Made by a program: the position numbers and the translations under genes
Shown here: positions 53,160-63,351 of the stretch, piece after piece
Layout of the letters: every line of letters begins with the position of its first letter
Numbering within the stretch: the first letter of the stretch is position 1
Assembly: GCA_963833235.1 (NCBI GenBank)
Contig: CAWHXG010000006.1
Location: 62,001-126,000 of the forward strand
Source: CAWHXG01 sp963833235
GTDB taxonomy: Bacteria > Pseudomonadota > Alphaproteobacteria > Rhodobacterales > Rhodobacteraceae
DNA: 64,000 bases
Direction: 5' to 3'
Notes under the pieces: model-generated
The model's database searches: none
Told to the model about the DNA's origin: nothing
Seen by the model: only the letters and a program-made list of their open reading frames with translations

Positions 53160-54530
53160 TCAACTGCCGCTGGCGGACCGTGGCGGAAGCCTGGCGATAT
53201 CGTCGGCGCGCGCCCGCAATTCGGCTTCGTCGGCAAAGCCATACCGGCCCCAGCCAAGGCTGTCGAGCCGGGCGGTATCGGCCTCGGCGGCGCGACCGAG
53301 ATTGGCGAGGGCGGCGGCACGGACCGAGAGAAGGTCGGCCAGAAGGGCCGCGTTCTCGCCCCGCTCGGCCGCCGGCACGTAGCGGTCCGCGATGGCCAGC
53401 GCCGCGCGCGGCTGCCCTGCTGCCAGCGCGAAGGCGGAGATCTGCATGCCCACATGGGCGGCATGGATCCCGGTGGAGGGGTCTGCGTCGTAGACCTCGA
53501 CCGCCGCGAAGAACGACCCGATGGCGGTGGCGCCCTCGCGATCCGAGGCCAGCCGCCCGCGCGTGTAGTAAGAGAGGCCCAGCCGCCCGTCCTGCCATCC
53601 GGAAGCCTGAGCGATGGACAGCGCCTTGGCGGCGGCGGCCCGGCGCCGGGGCGTCCAGCGGTTGCCGCCGAGCGCCCGGCCGATGGCCTCCGACCAGGCG
53701 CGACTGGTCGGCTGCAGCGGGCGCGAGGCGACGCGGCGGCCATTGGGATTAAGCCGCGCGAGGATCGTCGGCAACCGCTCTGCCACCTGCTGCTTGGTCA
53801 TTCCGTTCTTCAGCGCATCGTCGTAGGTGACCCGCAGCACCAGCATGTCGAAGCCGGTGAGCACCGAGTTCAGGTTGTCGTCGTTGAAGATACTGTCGTT
53901 CAGTCGCCAGAGATCGTTGAGCGGCCCGAGCGCCTGCGCGACCTCCTCGTGCAGGCAGTCCCGGATCTCCTGCGGCGAGATGTCGGACGGCACGAAGACG
54001 GTCGCCGCCCGCCGCACCCGCAGCGCGGCCCAATCCAGATCGTTGCGCCGCACGTTGCTGCGGAACTGGTCCCAGGTGATGCGCGTCGGCAGCACGAAGC
54101 AGGCGGCCTGGGGCACCAGGCGGCGCATCTCCGCGCGTGTGATGGCCTCTATCGTGATGTCTTCCACGGTGCCGACAGGCGCCAACCGCAGATCAATCCG
54201 CGCCTCTTTCTTCAGACGGTCCACGAGCCGTTGCAGCTCGCGCTCGACGATGGGCGTCGTCCGGCCTGTCAGGCCAATGGTCACCGGCGTCTCGAACCGG
54301 GTGAAAACGGGCAGCGGCGTGCCGCTTTCAAGCTCAAAGCTGAGGTCGAGGAAGTCGCGGGCGATCTCGGCGTTGCTGCGTTGCGGCGAGAGCGGGCGGG
54401 GCGCCCCGAAGACCCGCATCTGCGGCAGGGGTCCTGCCTGCGGCTGGGGGCCGGTCATACGCGGCGTGCCGGTGCAGCCCGCCAGCAAGAGAAGGGCCGC
54501 GCAGAAAGCCATAGACACGGCCCGGCGCAT
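53160..54530 (-). CDS. DUF2927 lipoprotein
   Basis: The 456-residue protein starts with a lipoprotein signal (MAFCAALLLLAGC, lipobox LLAGC). It contains the DUF2927 region with QAACFVLPTRITWDQFRSNV and the strongly conserved CLHEEVAQALGPLNDLWRLN, which contains an HE pair like a metallopeptidase site. The C-terminal half is helical, with alanine-rich repeats resembling TPRs (AAVEVYDADPS, AALAIADRYVPAAERGE). It is probably an outer-membrane or periplasmic anchored protein; its biochemical role is unknown. It is part of the moxR-VWA cluster. Confidence 0.9.
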   Translation of the reverse strand: MRRAVSMAFCAALLLLAGCTGTPRMTGPQPQAGPLPQMRVFGAPRPLSPQRSNAEIARDFLDLSFELESGTPLPVFTRFETPVTIGLTGRTTPIVERELQRLVDRLKKEARIDLRLAPVGTVEDITIEAITRAEMRRLVPQAACFVLPTRITWDQFRSNVRRNDLDWAALRVRRAATVFVPSDISPQEIRDCLHEEVAQALGPLNDLWRLNDSIFNDDNLNSVLTGFDMLVLRVTYDDALKNGMTKQQVAERLPTILARLNPNGRRVASRPLQPTSRAWSEAIGRALGGNRWTPRRRAAAAKALSIAQASGWQDGRLGLSYYTRGRLASDREGATAIGSFFAAVEVYDADPSTGIHAAHVGMQISAFALAAGQPRAALAIADRYVPAAERGENAALLADLLSVRAAALANLGRAAEADTARLDSLGWGRYGFADEAELRARADDIARLPPRSASGS

Positions 54531-54535
54531 TCTCG

Positions 54536-54975
54536 TCAGGCCCGGACGTATTTGACGAAGGGGGTCAGCTTGCCGATGCGGTCGTAGAGGCGCCTGGCCG
54601 TGACGTTGAAGTCCTGCGTGGTCCAGTAGACCTCCGCGGCGCCGGCCTCGTCCGCCGCGGCATAGACCGCCTCGATCAGCGCGCGGCCCGCACCTGTGCC
54701 GCGGGTGGCGGGGTCGACGAACAGATCCTGCAGATAGCAGACCTGCGCCTCCTTCCAGCCATGGCGATGGAAAAGGTAGTGCGCGAGCCCCACCGGGCGG
54801 TCGCCCGCAACTGCCAGCAGCCCGTGATACTCGTGCAGATCGGCTGCCATCAGCCGCGCGAACGTCAGGTCGTACTGCTCAGGCGGCAGCACGGTCTCGT
54901 AATAGGCGAGGTAGCCCTCCCAGAGCCCAGCCCATTCCGCCCGGTCCTCCGGCGCCAGCGGGCGGATCGTGACGT

Positions 54976-54979
<4 letters not shown>
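54536..54979 (-). CDS. GNAT family N-acetyltransferase
   Basis: The 147-residue protein has the GNAT motif A with CYLQDLFVDPATRGTGAGRA (acetyl-CoA pyrophosphate loop) and a C-terminal YWTTQDFNVTARRLYDRIG. The substrate is not apparent. Its ATG overlaps the moxR stop by 4 bases (ATGA), so it is translationally coupled to moxR. Confidence 0.92.
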
Positions 54980-55815
<836 letters not shown>

Positions 55816-55991
55816 GGGGCTTTTCCTGACACTGCGCGGCGATGTTCAGAGACTATCACAAGCGCGCGCGGCTTCAACATGCCAGCGAAACTGGGTGACA
55901 TCGATATGACGATCCGCTATGCCGCCGCCAACGTACAAACCACCCAGGCCGGCGTGACCGCCTGGAAGACGGGGTAACGATGGGAGCAGCA

Positions 55992-56414
55992 ATGAAGGCC
56001 GAGACGTTTCTACCGGACGACTATCGTCCTGCCGAAGACGAACCCTTCATGAATGCGCGGCAGCTGGAATATTTCCGGCGCAAGTTGACCGGATGGAAAC
56101 ACGAGCTTCAGGCCGAGAGCCGCGACACCATCGAGGGCCTGCAGGACAGCAGCCGCAACATTCCCGATGTCGCCGACCGCGCCAGCGAAGAGACCGACCG
56201 CGCGCTCGAGCTGCGGACCCGCGACCGCCAGCGCAAGCTTGTCTCGAAGATCGACAGCGCGTTGCGTCGGATCGACCAGGGCGAGTATGGCTATTGCGAC
56301 GAGACGGGTGAGCCGATTTCGCTCAAGCGTCTGGATGCACGGCCGATTGCGACGCTGTCGCTGGAAGCGCAGGAGCGGCACGAGCGGCGCGAGAAGGTGC
56401 ACCGCGACGACTGA
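55992..56414 (+). CDS. dksA: RNA polymerase-binding transcription factor DksA
   Basis: DksA enters the RNA polymerase secondary channel and works with ppGpp to adjust transcription in starvation. The 140-residue protein has the coiled coil with the tip region (DVADRASEETDRALELRTRD) and the zinc-finger region GEYGYCDETGEPISLKRLDA. Of the four zinc cysteines only the first remains (CDET, LSLEA in place of CxxC, CxxC). This is the known alphaproteobacterial, zinc-free form. The ATG at 55992 is preceded by GGGAG at 5-6 bases; an ATG 12 bases earlier overlaps that site. Confidence 0.95.
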   Translation: MKAETFLPDDYRPAEDEPFMNARQLEYFRRKLTGWKHELQAESRDTIEGLQDSSRNIPDVADRASEETDRALELRTRDRQRKLVSKIDSALRRIDQGEYGYCDETGEPISLKRLDARPIATLSLEAQERHERREKVHRDD

Positions 56415-56444
56415 AGGTTGCGTGTCGCCCGGGCGCGCCCCGGC

Positions 56445-57650
56445 ATGACCGGGCCGCTTTCGGGGCGGACCTTCACGATCCTCGGGGCCGGGATCGGCGG
56501 GCTGGCGACGGCGCTGGCGCTTGCTCGACGCGGGGCGCGCGTGGAGGTGATCGAACGCGCGCCGGCGTTGCGCGAGGTCGGTGCGGGGGTGCAGATAAGC
56601 CCCAACGGCATGCGCGTGCTGCAGGGGCTGGGCATCGCCGACGAGGTTGCCGCCGGGGCCCCGATTGCCGAAGAGATCGTGCTGCGCGCCGCCCCCCATG
56701 GGCGGGTCGTCACCACACTGCACCCCGGGCGGCTGAAGGCCGACGCGCCATGGTGCCTTGTTCATCGCGCGGATTTGATCGCGGCGCTGTCTGGGGCGCT
56801 GGCGAAGGCGGGCGTGACACTCCGGTTCGGCGTGGCGCTGCGTTCCGCCGCCCTCGTCGCTGAGGGCGTGCGGCTCGACATGGCCGACGGTTCGAGCCGG
56901 ACTGTTGCGCATCTGATCGCCGCCGATGGGGTAGGATCCGTCGTGCGCCCGCTCGTCAATTCCGCGGCTCCTGCCTTTTCGGGGCAGGTCGCCTGGCGGG
57001 CTCTTGTCCCGCGCGCCGAGCCCATGGCGAACCGGGTCGAGGTAGTGATGGGGCCAGGCCGGCATCTCGTACGCTATCCCCTGCGAGGTGGGTATCTGGC
57101 GAACATAGTCGCAGTCGTCGAAGCTTCGGAATGGACGCCAGAAGGGTGGCAGCAGCCCGACACGCCGGAGGCCATGCGTTCCGCCTTCGCGGCCTTCCCG
57201 GCAGATGTGCGGCAGGATCTCGCGCATGTTCGCGACGTCCATCGCTGGGGACTTTTCAGGCATGCCGTGCCCGAGGCGTGGCACCACGGTCCCGTCGTCC
57301 TTCTCGGCGATGCCGTTCACCCGACCCTGCCGTTCCTCGCGCAAGGGGCGTGCATGGCGCTGGAGGACGCCTGGGTTCTGGCCGAGGCCCTCTCGGAGTG
57401 CGGGACGGTGGATGAAGCCTTTGCGGCCTACGCGGTCCGCCGCCAGGCGCGTTGCCGCCGGATCGTCGCCGCCGCCGATTTCAACGCGTTCGCCTATCAT
57501 CTGACGCAGCCCATGGCGGCAGTCGGCCACGCGGTGCTGCGGCTCGGCGGATGGCTCGCCCCCGATGCCGCGCTGCGCCGCTTCGCCTGGCTCTACGAAG
57601 CCGACGTCACAGTTGCTCAGGCGTCGAGCTCGACCCAGACCGGCACATGA
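56445..57650 (+). CDS. FAD-dependent monooxygenase (salicylate hydroxylase/UbiH-like)
   Basis: The 401-residue flavoprotein has the dinucleotide fold FTILGAGIGGLATALALARR, the DG motif in LIAADGVGSVVRPLV and the GD motif in GPVVLLGDAVHPTLPFLAQG. These fit class A aromatic ring monooxygenases of the salicylate/6-hydroxynicotinate type; the substrate is unknown. The C-terminus (after LYEADVT) extends into the 3' end of convergent xth, giving a 34-base overlap. Confidence 0.9.
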   Translation: MTGPLSGRTFTILGAGIGGLATALALARRGARVEVIERAPALREVGAGVQISPNGMRVLQGLGIADEVAAGAPIAEEIVLRAAPHGRVVTTLHPGRLKADAPWCLVHRADLIAALSGALAKAGVTLRFGVALRSAALVAEGVRLDMADGSSRTVAHLIAADGVGSVVRPLVNSAAPAFSGQVAWRALVPRAEPMANRVEVVMGPGRHLVRYPLRGGYLANIVAVVEASEWTPEGWQQPDTPEAMRSAFAAFPADVRQDLAHVRDVHRWGLFRHAVPEAWHHGPVVLLGDAVHPTLPFLAQGACMALEDAWVLAEALSECGTVDEAFAAYAVRRQARCRRIVAAADFNAFAYHLTQPMAAVGHAVLRLGGWLAPDAALRRFAWLYEADVTVAQASSSTQTGT

Positions 57651-58414
57651 TCGGAAGGCCGCGTGCGACCCCGCACCGCCGCGTCGATCTGGCAATCCTG
57701 CAGCAGGTCGGCCGCCTGCGGGCTGAGCAGCAGATGGTCAATCCGGATCCCGTCGTTTCGGTCGTAGGCCCCGGCCTGGTAATCCCAGAAGCTGTACTGC
57801 CTCGGCGGCGGGGCTGGGGGGGCGTGCGGATGGCAGGCGCGGAACGCGTCCGTCAGGCCGAGCGCCGCGAGCCGCCGCCACGCCGTCCGCGTCTCCGGCC
57901 GGAAGAGCGCGTCGTCCGCCCAGGCCTCGGGGCGCGCTGCATCCTCGGGCTGGGGGATGACGTTGTAGTCGCCGCAGATCACCGCCGGCTCCTCAAGCTG
58001 CAGCACATCCGTGATGCGTGCCTCCAGCCGCGCCATCCAGGCCAGCTTGTAGTCATATTTCGGCCCGGGCGAGGGGTTGCCATTGGGCAGGTACAGCCCG
58101 CAGATCCGAACCGCTCGCGCGCCCATCGCGGTCGCCTCGATCCAACGGGCCTGATCGTCGGCGTCGTCGCCGGGCAGGCCGCGCGATACGTCCTCCAGCG
58201 GCAAGCGCGACAGGATCGCCACACCGTTGAAGGATTTCTGCCCATGGGTCTCGACCGCGTAACCCCTGTCCGCGAACGGCTCCACCGGAAAGGCCGCATC
58301 GACGGATTTGATCTCCTGGAGAACGGCGACGTCTGGCGCAGCCTCGTCGAGCCAATCCAGCAGGGCCTCGATCCGGGCCTTGATGCCGTTGACGTTGTAG
58401 GTGGCGATCTTCAT
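57617..58414 (-). CDS. xth: Exodeoxyribonuclease III
   Basis: This AP endonuclease/3' exonuclease acts in base excision repair. The 265-residue protein has the family blocks MKIATYNVNGIKARIEALLD, VLQEIKSVD (metal glutamate), ICGDYNVIPQPED, NDGIRIDHLLLSP and SDHVPVWVEL (catalytic histidine). The start at 58412-58414 matches the conserved N-terminus; the frame continues upstream without homology. Confidence 0.95.
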   Translation of the reverse strand: MKIATYNVNGIKARIEALLDWLDEAAPDVAVLQEIKSVDAAFPVEPFADRGYAVETHGQKSFNGVAILSRLPLEDVSRGLPGDDADDQARWIEATAMGARAVRICGLYLPNGNPSPGPKYDYKLAWMARLEARITDVLQLEEPAVICGDYNVIPQPEDAARPEAWADDALFRPETRTAWRRLAALGLTDAFRACHPHAPPAPPPRQYSFWDYQAGAYDRNDGIRIDHLLLSPQAADLLQDCQIDAAVRGRTRPSDHVPVWVELDA

Positions 58415-58543
58415 GGGGCCCTGGCTCCGCGCTTGGCAGCGCACACCTAGCAAGGAATACGCCCCACCCGCCAGACCCCGGCTTGGTCCGCCCCAATGCC
58501 CGTGCTAGGCCTCCGCCAACGCCATGCGCTGCCGGAGATTCCG

Positions 58544-58921
58544 ATGAAGCCCAACCTCGCCCTCGCCCTCGCCCTAGCCTCGATCCTCGGGCTGGCCGCC
58601 TGCCAGACCGCCCAGACGCCCGCGCCGGTGACCACGGCGGGGATCAATGCCAGCTTCGACCAGCAGTACGCGCCCCGCCTGGCGCAGGCCTGCTCGGCAC
58701 AGGAGATCGGCACACTGCGGCAGGGCAACTCGATCCTGATCACCGCGGCCACCGGCAGCGGCAGCGATCTGGCGGGGCAGGCCGCGCGGTTGAACACGCT
58801 CTTCGCCTCGGTCACGCCGCAATGCCTCGCGCAATACCGGCAGGTGAACTACGACTTCTGCGTCGAGGGCGCCGCGCGTGGGCAGACCGGCCGCGCCAAT
58901 TGCGAGGCGCTGCGCGGCTAG
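58544..58921 (+). CDS. Small lipoprotein of unknown function
   Basis: The 125-residue protein has a lipoprotein signal (MKPNLALALALASILGLAAC). The mature part has three further cysteines (LAQACSAQE, TPQCLAQY, YDFCVEG, RANCEAL region) and a central STQY-like helical character. GGAG lies 7 bases before the ATG. I do not recognise the family; it lies just before convergent erpA, with one base between the stops. Confidence 0.8.
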   Translation: MKPNLALALALASILGLAACQTAQTPAPVTTAGINASFDQQYAPRLAQACSAQEIGTLRQGNSILITAATGSGSDLAGQAARLNTLFASVTPQCLAQYRQVNYDFCVEGAARGQTGRANCEALRG

Positions 58922-58922
58922 G

Positions 58923-59255
58923 TCACATCGAGAACGAGGTGCCGCAGCCGCAGGACGACGTGGCGTTGGGGTTCTCGATGGTAAACCGTGCGCCGATCAG
59001 CTCCTCGGTGAAGTCGATGACCGCGTTGGCGAGGAACGGCAACGAGACGGCATCGACGACCACGCGCTGACCCGCCTCTTCGAGAATCAGGTCGTCGGTG
59101 CCGGGATCGTCCAGCGCGATCTCGTATAGAAAGCCCGAGCAGCCGCCGCCTTCCACCGCAACGCGCAGGGCCTTGGGGGCTTCAGCGGCTTCGTTGATCT
59201 CGGCCAGCCGGGCGAAGGCGCGCGGCGTGACCCTTGGCGGCAAGGCGATGTCCAT
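58923..59255 (-). CDS. erpA: HesB/IscA-type iron-sulfur cluster insertion protein
   Basis: A-type carriers deliver Fe-S clusters to apo-enzymes. The 110-residue protein has the three ligand cysteines in GGGCSGFLYEI and SSCGCGTSF, and IGARFTIENPNA between them. AGGAGA precedes the ATG. ErpA and IscA cannot be separated with certainty from the sequence, but position beside dgt-argS is the usual erpA locus in Rhodobacterales. Confidence 0.92.
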   Translation of the reverse strand: MDIALPPRVTPRAFARLAEINEAAEAPKALRVAVEGGGCSGFLYEIALDDPGTDDLILEEAGQRVVVDAVSLPFLANAVIDFTEELIGARFTIENPNATSSCGCGTSFSM

Positions 59256-59353
59256 CGAGGCTCTCCTGTGCTTGGAACGGTCACCCGTGAAATATAAGAA
59301 GGCTCAGCCGCCGCAGCAAGACGGCGCAGGATCCGGGCGCAGGGGGCGCAGCC

Positions 59354-60505
59354 ATGCTGAAGCCGTATGCCGCCCATCCGGAGGCCAGCCGCGGGCGCCT
59401 GCATCCCGAGGACGGCAGCGCCTTTCGGACCTGCTTCCAGCGGGACCGTGACCGGATCATCCATGCCAGCGCCTTTCGCCGGCTGAAGCACAAGACCCAG
59501 GTGTTCGTCGAGCACGAGGGCGATTACTACCGCACCCGGCTGACCCATTCGCTGGAGGTCGCGCAGGTGGCGCGCAGCATTGCGGCGGCCCTTGGCCTGA
59601 ACGAGGATCTGACCGAGGCGATCGCGCTCGCACACGATCTCGGCCATACGCCCTTCGGCCATACCGGGGAGGATGCCTTGGATGCACTGATGGCCCCCCA
59701 TGGCGGTTTCGACCACAACGCCCAGACCCTGCGCATCGTCACCCGGCTGGAGCAGCATTATGCTGAGTTCGACGGACTGAACCTCAGCTGGGAGACGCTG
59801 GAGGGTCTGGCCAAGCACAATGGGCCCCTTCTCTCCGGGCCGTCGGCCGAGAGGGCGGGCCTGCCCTGGGCGCTGACAGAGTACGACGCAGGCCATTCGC
59901 TGGAGTTATGGACCCATGCCGGGGCCGAGGCGCAGGTGGCCGCGCTGTCGGACGACATCGCCTACAACAACCACGATCTGCACGACGGGCTGCGCGCGGG
60001 CCTGTTCACGACCGAGGATCTGCGCGGCCTGCCGATCGTCGGCACGGCTCTTGAGGCCGTCGACGCCCGCTGGCCGGGGCTCGAGCCCATGCGCCGCCGC
60101 CACGAGGCCCTGCGCCGGGTCTTCGGGGCGATGGTCGGCGACGTGATCGATACCTCGCGCACCTTGATCGCCGCCGACGCGCCTGGCAGCATCGAGGCGA
60201 TCCGGGCCCTCGACCATCCGGTCATCCGTTTCTCGACCGGGATGGAGGCGTCGATCAAGGCGATCCGGGCCTTCCTCTTCGAACGCATGTACCGGGCGCC
60301 GCAGGTCATGGCCAAGCGCGCCGAAGCCACAGTGGTGGTGCGGGATCTCTTCGCCGCCTACGTTGCGGACCCCGCGCGGATGCCGCCCCGCTGGTCGAGA
60401 GCCTGCGGCGCGGATGCGGCGAGCCGGGCGCGCATCGTGGGCGACTACATCTCTGGGATGACCGACCGGTATGCCCTGTCGGCGCAGGCCGCCCTGCCGG
60501 GGTGA
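59354..60505 (+). CDS. dgt: Deoxyguanosinetriphosphate triphosphohydrolase-like protein
   Basis: This enzyme family hydrolyses dNTPs to deoxynucleosides and triphosphate. The 383-residue protein has the HD-domain residues in RTRLTHSLEVAQVARSIAAA and ALAHDLGHTPFGHTGEDALD, and an Arg-rich N-terminus (FQRDRDRIIHASAFRRLKHK). The shorter, alphaproteobacterial type is usually annotated as Dgt-like since substrate preference varies. It is upstream of argS by 77 bases, on the same strand. Confidence 0.94.
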   Translation: MLKPYAAHPEASRGRLHPEDGSAFRTCFQRDRDRIIHASAFRRLKHKTQVFVEHEGDYYRTRLTHSLEVAQVARSIAAALGLNEDLTEAIALAHDLGHTPFGHTGEDALDALMAPHGGFDHNAQTLRIVTRLEQHYAEFDGLNLSWETLEGLAKHNGPLLSGPSAERAGLPWALTEYDAGHSLELWTHAGAEAQVAALSDDIAYNNHDLHDGLRAGLFTTEDLRGLPIVGTALEAVDARWPGLEPMRRRHEALRRVFGAMVGDVIDTSRTLIAADAPGSIEAIRALDHPVIRFSTGMEASIKAIRAFLFERMYRAPQVMAKRAEATVVVRDLFAAYVADPARMPPRWSRACGADAASRARIVGDYISGMTDRYALSAQAALPG

Positions 60506-60582
60506 CCCCACGCTAGGGTGGTGTGATTGCAGCCCGGGGCGAACCTGTTAAACCCCGGGCTCAGGTCCCGGAGAGCGCAGGC

Positions 60583-62325
60583 ATGAACCTTTTCGCCGAT
60601 ATCAGAACGCTGGTCACCGAGACGCTGGGGGAGATGGCGCGCGAGGGATCGTTGCCGGAGGGGCTGGACCTGGCCAACGTCGCCGTAGAGCCGCCGCGCG
60701 ACCCCGCGCACGGCGACATGGCGACGAACGCCGCGATGGTGCTGGCCAAGCCCGCCGGCCTCAAGCCGCGGCAGATAGCGCAGGATCTGGCAGAGCGTCT
60801 GGCGCGCGATCCGCGCGTCGCCGGGGTTGAGGTTGCCGGACCGGGCTTTCTGAACCTGCGGCTGACGTCGGATGTCTGGCGGGGCCTCCTGCGCGCGATC
60901 CTGGGCGATCCTTCAGGCTACGGCCGCTCCGCCATGGGCGCGGGGCGCAGGGTGAACGTGGAGTATGTCAGCGCAAACCCCACCGGGCCGCTGCATGTGG
61001 GGCATACGCGCGGGGCCGTCTTCGGCGACGCGCTCGCCAGTCTGCTTGCCTATACCGGCCATGACGTCACGCGCGAATACTACATCAACGACGGCGGCGG
61101 CCAGGTCGACGTGCTCGCCCGCTCGGTCTACCTGCGCTACCTCGAGGCACATGGCCGCGAGGTCGCCTTCGAGGACGGAACCTATCCGGGCGACTACCTG
61201 ATCGCCGTCGGCACCGCCTTGAAGGACAAGGTCGGCGACGCCTATGTGGGCAAGCCCGAGGACGTCTGGCTGGCCGAAGTGCGGGACTTCGCGACGGAGG
61301 CGATGCTGATGCTGATCCGCGAGGATCTGGCGGCGCTCAACGTCACGATGGACAGGTATTTCAGCGAGAAATCGCTTTATGGCTCGGGCCTGATCGAGGC
61401 GGCGCTGAAGGATCTTTCCGACAAGGGGCTGATCTACGAAGGCACGCTCGACCCGCCGAAGGGCAAGCTGCCGGAAGACTGGGAGCCGCGCCAGCAGACC
61501 CTCTTCCGCGCCACGGCTCACGGCGACGACGTGGACCGGCCGGTGAAGAAGTCCGACGGGAGCTGGACCTACTTCGCCCCGGACATCGCCTATCACTACG
61601 ACAAGGTGCAGCGCGGCTACGATGCCCTGATCGATGTCTTCGGCGCCGATCACGGCGGCTACGTGAAGCGGATGAAGGCGGTCGTCTCGGCCCTGTCGTC
61701 CGACCGCGTTCCGCTGGACGTGAAGCTGACCCAGCTGGTGCGGCTCATCAAGGACGGTCGCGACTTCAAGATGTCGAAGCGCGCGGGCACCTTCGTCACC
61801 CTGCGCGACGTGGTGGATCAAGTCGGGCCCGACGTGACCCGCTTTCACATGCTCACCCGCAAGAACGACGCGCCGCTGGAATTCGACCTCGACAAGGTGG
61901 TGGAGCAATCCAAGGACAATCCGGTCTTCTACGTGCAATACGCCCATGCCCGGGTTGCATCCGTCCTGCGCAAGGCGACCGAGCAGGGTGCAGACACCGG
62001 CGACCCTGCCATCGCTGCGGCAGACCTGTCGGGCCTGAGCGATCCCTCTGAGCTTGCACTGGTGGCAAAGCTGGCCGAATGGCCGCGGCTGGTCGAGATC
62101 GCGGCCCAGAGCGGCGAGCCGCATCGGGTGGCCTTCTATCTCTACGACCTTGCCGCGGCGTTCCACGCGCTCTGGAACCGTGGCAACGACCGCGCCGATC
62201 TGCGCTTCCTCCAGGACGACCGGGAACAAACCGTGGCCAAGTTGGCACTGCCGCGGGCCACATCCATTGTGATTTCCGCAGGTCTTGGTATCCTAGGCGT
62301 CATACCGCTGGACGAGATGCGCTGA
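60583..62325 (+). CDS. argS: Arginine--tRNA ligase
   Basis: This class I synthetase charges tRNA-Arg. The 580-residue protein has the HIGH motif in SANPTGPLHVGHTRGAVFGD and the KMSKS region in DFKMSKRAGTFVTLRD, with the N-terminal Add1 domain and C-terminal DALR anticodon-binding domain. The start MNLFADIRTLV matches relatives; the frame extends 20 codons upstream without homology. It lies within the dgt-argS-SPOR-nagZ run typical of the order. Confidence 0.97.
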   Translation: MNLFADIRTLVTETLGEMAREGSLPEGLDLANVAVEPPRDPAHGDMATNAAMVLAKPAGLKPRQIAQDLAERLARDPRVAGVEVAGPGFLNLRLTSDVWRGLLRAILGDPSGYGRSAMGAGRRVNVEYVSANPTGPLHVGHTRGAVFGDALASLLAYTGHDVTREYYINDGGGQVDVLARSVYLRYLEAHGREVAFEDGTYPGDYLIAVGTALKDKVGDAYVGKPEDVWLAEVRDFATEAMLMLIREDLAALNVTMDRYFSEKSLYGSGLIEAALKDLSDKGLIYEGTLDPPKGKLPEDWEPRQQTLFRATAHGDDVDRPVKKSDGSWTYFAPDIAYHYDKVQRGYDALIDVFGADHGGYVKRMKAVVSALSSDRVPLDVKLTQLVRLIKDGRDFKMSKRAGTFVTLRDVVDQVGPDVTRFHMLTRKNDAPLEFDLDKVVEQSKDNPVFYVQYAHARVASVLRKATEQGADTGDPAIAAADLSGLSDPSELALVAKLAEWPRLVEIAAQSGEPHRVAFYLYDLAAAFHALWNRGNDRADLRFLQDDREQTVAKLALPRATSIVISAGLGILGVIPLDEMR

Positions 62326-62407
62326 CAACAAGCGCGCGGTCCGGCCGGTTCGAGCAGGCAGCGACCGGGAGAGGCGAGCACGCCCGCACCCGGCATTGGG
62401 GCAAGGC

Positions 62408-63277
62408 ATGGCAGTTCACGAAGGCTACGGGGCAGGTGCGCCCCGCCGATCCGCCGGGGGCGACGATCGCCCGGCAATGTCAACGCTTACCGGTTGGCTG
62501 GGGGCGCTGGCGTCCGCGGCCCTTGTAGCCGGGTTGGCCTGGTGGGCCTGGGATCTGGCGCATCGCGACGCCAGCGGCGTGCCGGTCGTGCGCGCACTTG
62601 AAGGCCCGGCGCGGCTGGCGCCGGAGGATCCCGGCGGCTTTCGCGCCGACCATACCGGGCTCAGCGTCAACCGGATCGCCTCGGACGAGCCGACAGCCCC
62701 GCTGGCCGATCGCATCACCCTCGCCCCCGCCGCCGACGCCGTGACTGAGGCCGACAGCCCGGCGCAGGCCGATGATGCCGGCGCGGCGCCCGTGACGGAA
62801 GGGTCTGGCTCGGTGACCGATGCTGCTTTGCGTGCCTCGATCCAAAGCGCGCTAGAGGAGGTGCAGGAGGCCGCGCCGGCCGCGCAGCCGGGCTCGGGCA
62901 TACCGCGCCCGGAGCGCCGCCCGATCCGGCCGGCCGAGGCCGATCTGGCCACCCGCGCCGACCCCGGAACAGATATCGTGCTCGCCTCCGCAGCCATCGG
63001 ACGGCGCGATGCGGCCGACATCCCGCCGGGCACCCGCCTCGTGCAGCTTGGCGCCTATGAAGACGAGGCGACCGCTCTCGCGGAATGGTCCCGCCTTTCG
63101 GCGACCTTTGCGAACTACCTCGCCGGCAAGGATCGCGTTATGGAACGCGCCGACGTGGCCGGCCGCGTGTTCTACCGGCTGCGGATCGCGGGGTTCGAGG
63201 ATCTGGCGGACGCCCGGCGGTTCTGCTCGACCCTCATTGCCGAGCGGGCTGATTGCATCCCGGTGCTGACGCGGTAG
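62408..63277 (+). CDS. SPOR-domain membrane protein
   Basis: The 289-residue protein has an N-terminal cytoplasmic segment and a single membrane helix (GALASAALVAGLAWWAWDL). A periplasmic Ala/Pro/Asp-rich linker follows, then a C-terminal SPOR domain (RLVQLGAYEDEATALAEWSR to CIPVL). SPOR domains bind denuded peptidoglycan at the division septum. It is followed 74 bases later by nagZ, a peptidoglycan recycling gene. The ATG at 62408 is the first plausible start. Confidence 0.9.
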   Translation: MAVHEGYGAGAPRRSAGGDDRPAMSTLTGWLGALASAALVAGLAWWAWDLAHRDASGVPVVRALEGPARLAPEDPGGFRADHTGLSVNRIASDEPTAPLADRITLAPAADAVTEADSPAQADDAGAAPVTEGSGSVTDAALRASIQSALEEVQEAAPAAQPGSGIPRPERRPIRPAEADLATRADPGTDIVLASAAIGRRDAADIPPGTRLVQLGAYEDEATALAEWSRLSATFANYLAGKDRVMERADVAGRVFYRLRIAGFEDLADARRFCSTLIAERADCIPVLTR

Positions 63278-63351
63278 ACTGAGAACCCGGGTAGACGCCC
63301 ACCCTTGGCCGGCGGAGCCCGCGGCGCCATCGAGCGGAAGGCGAAACGACC

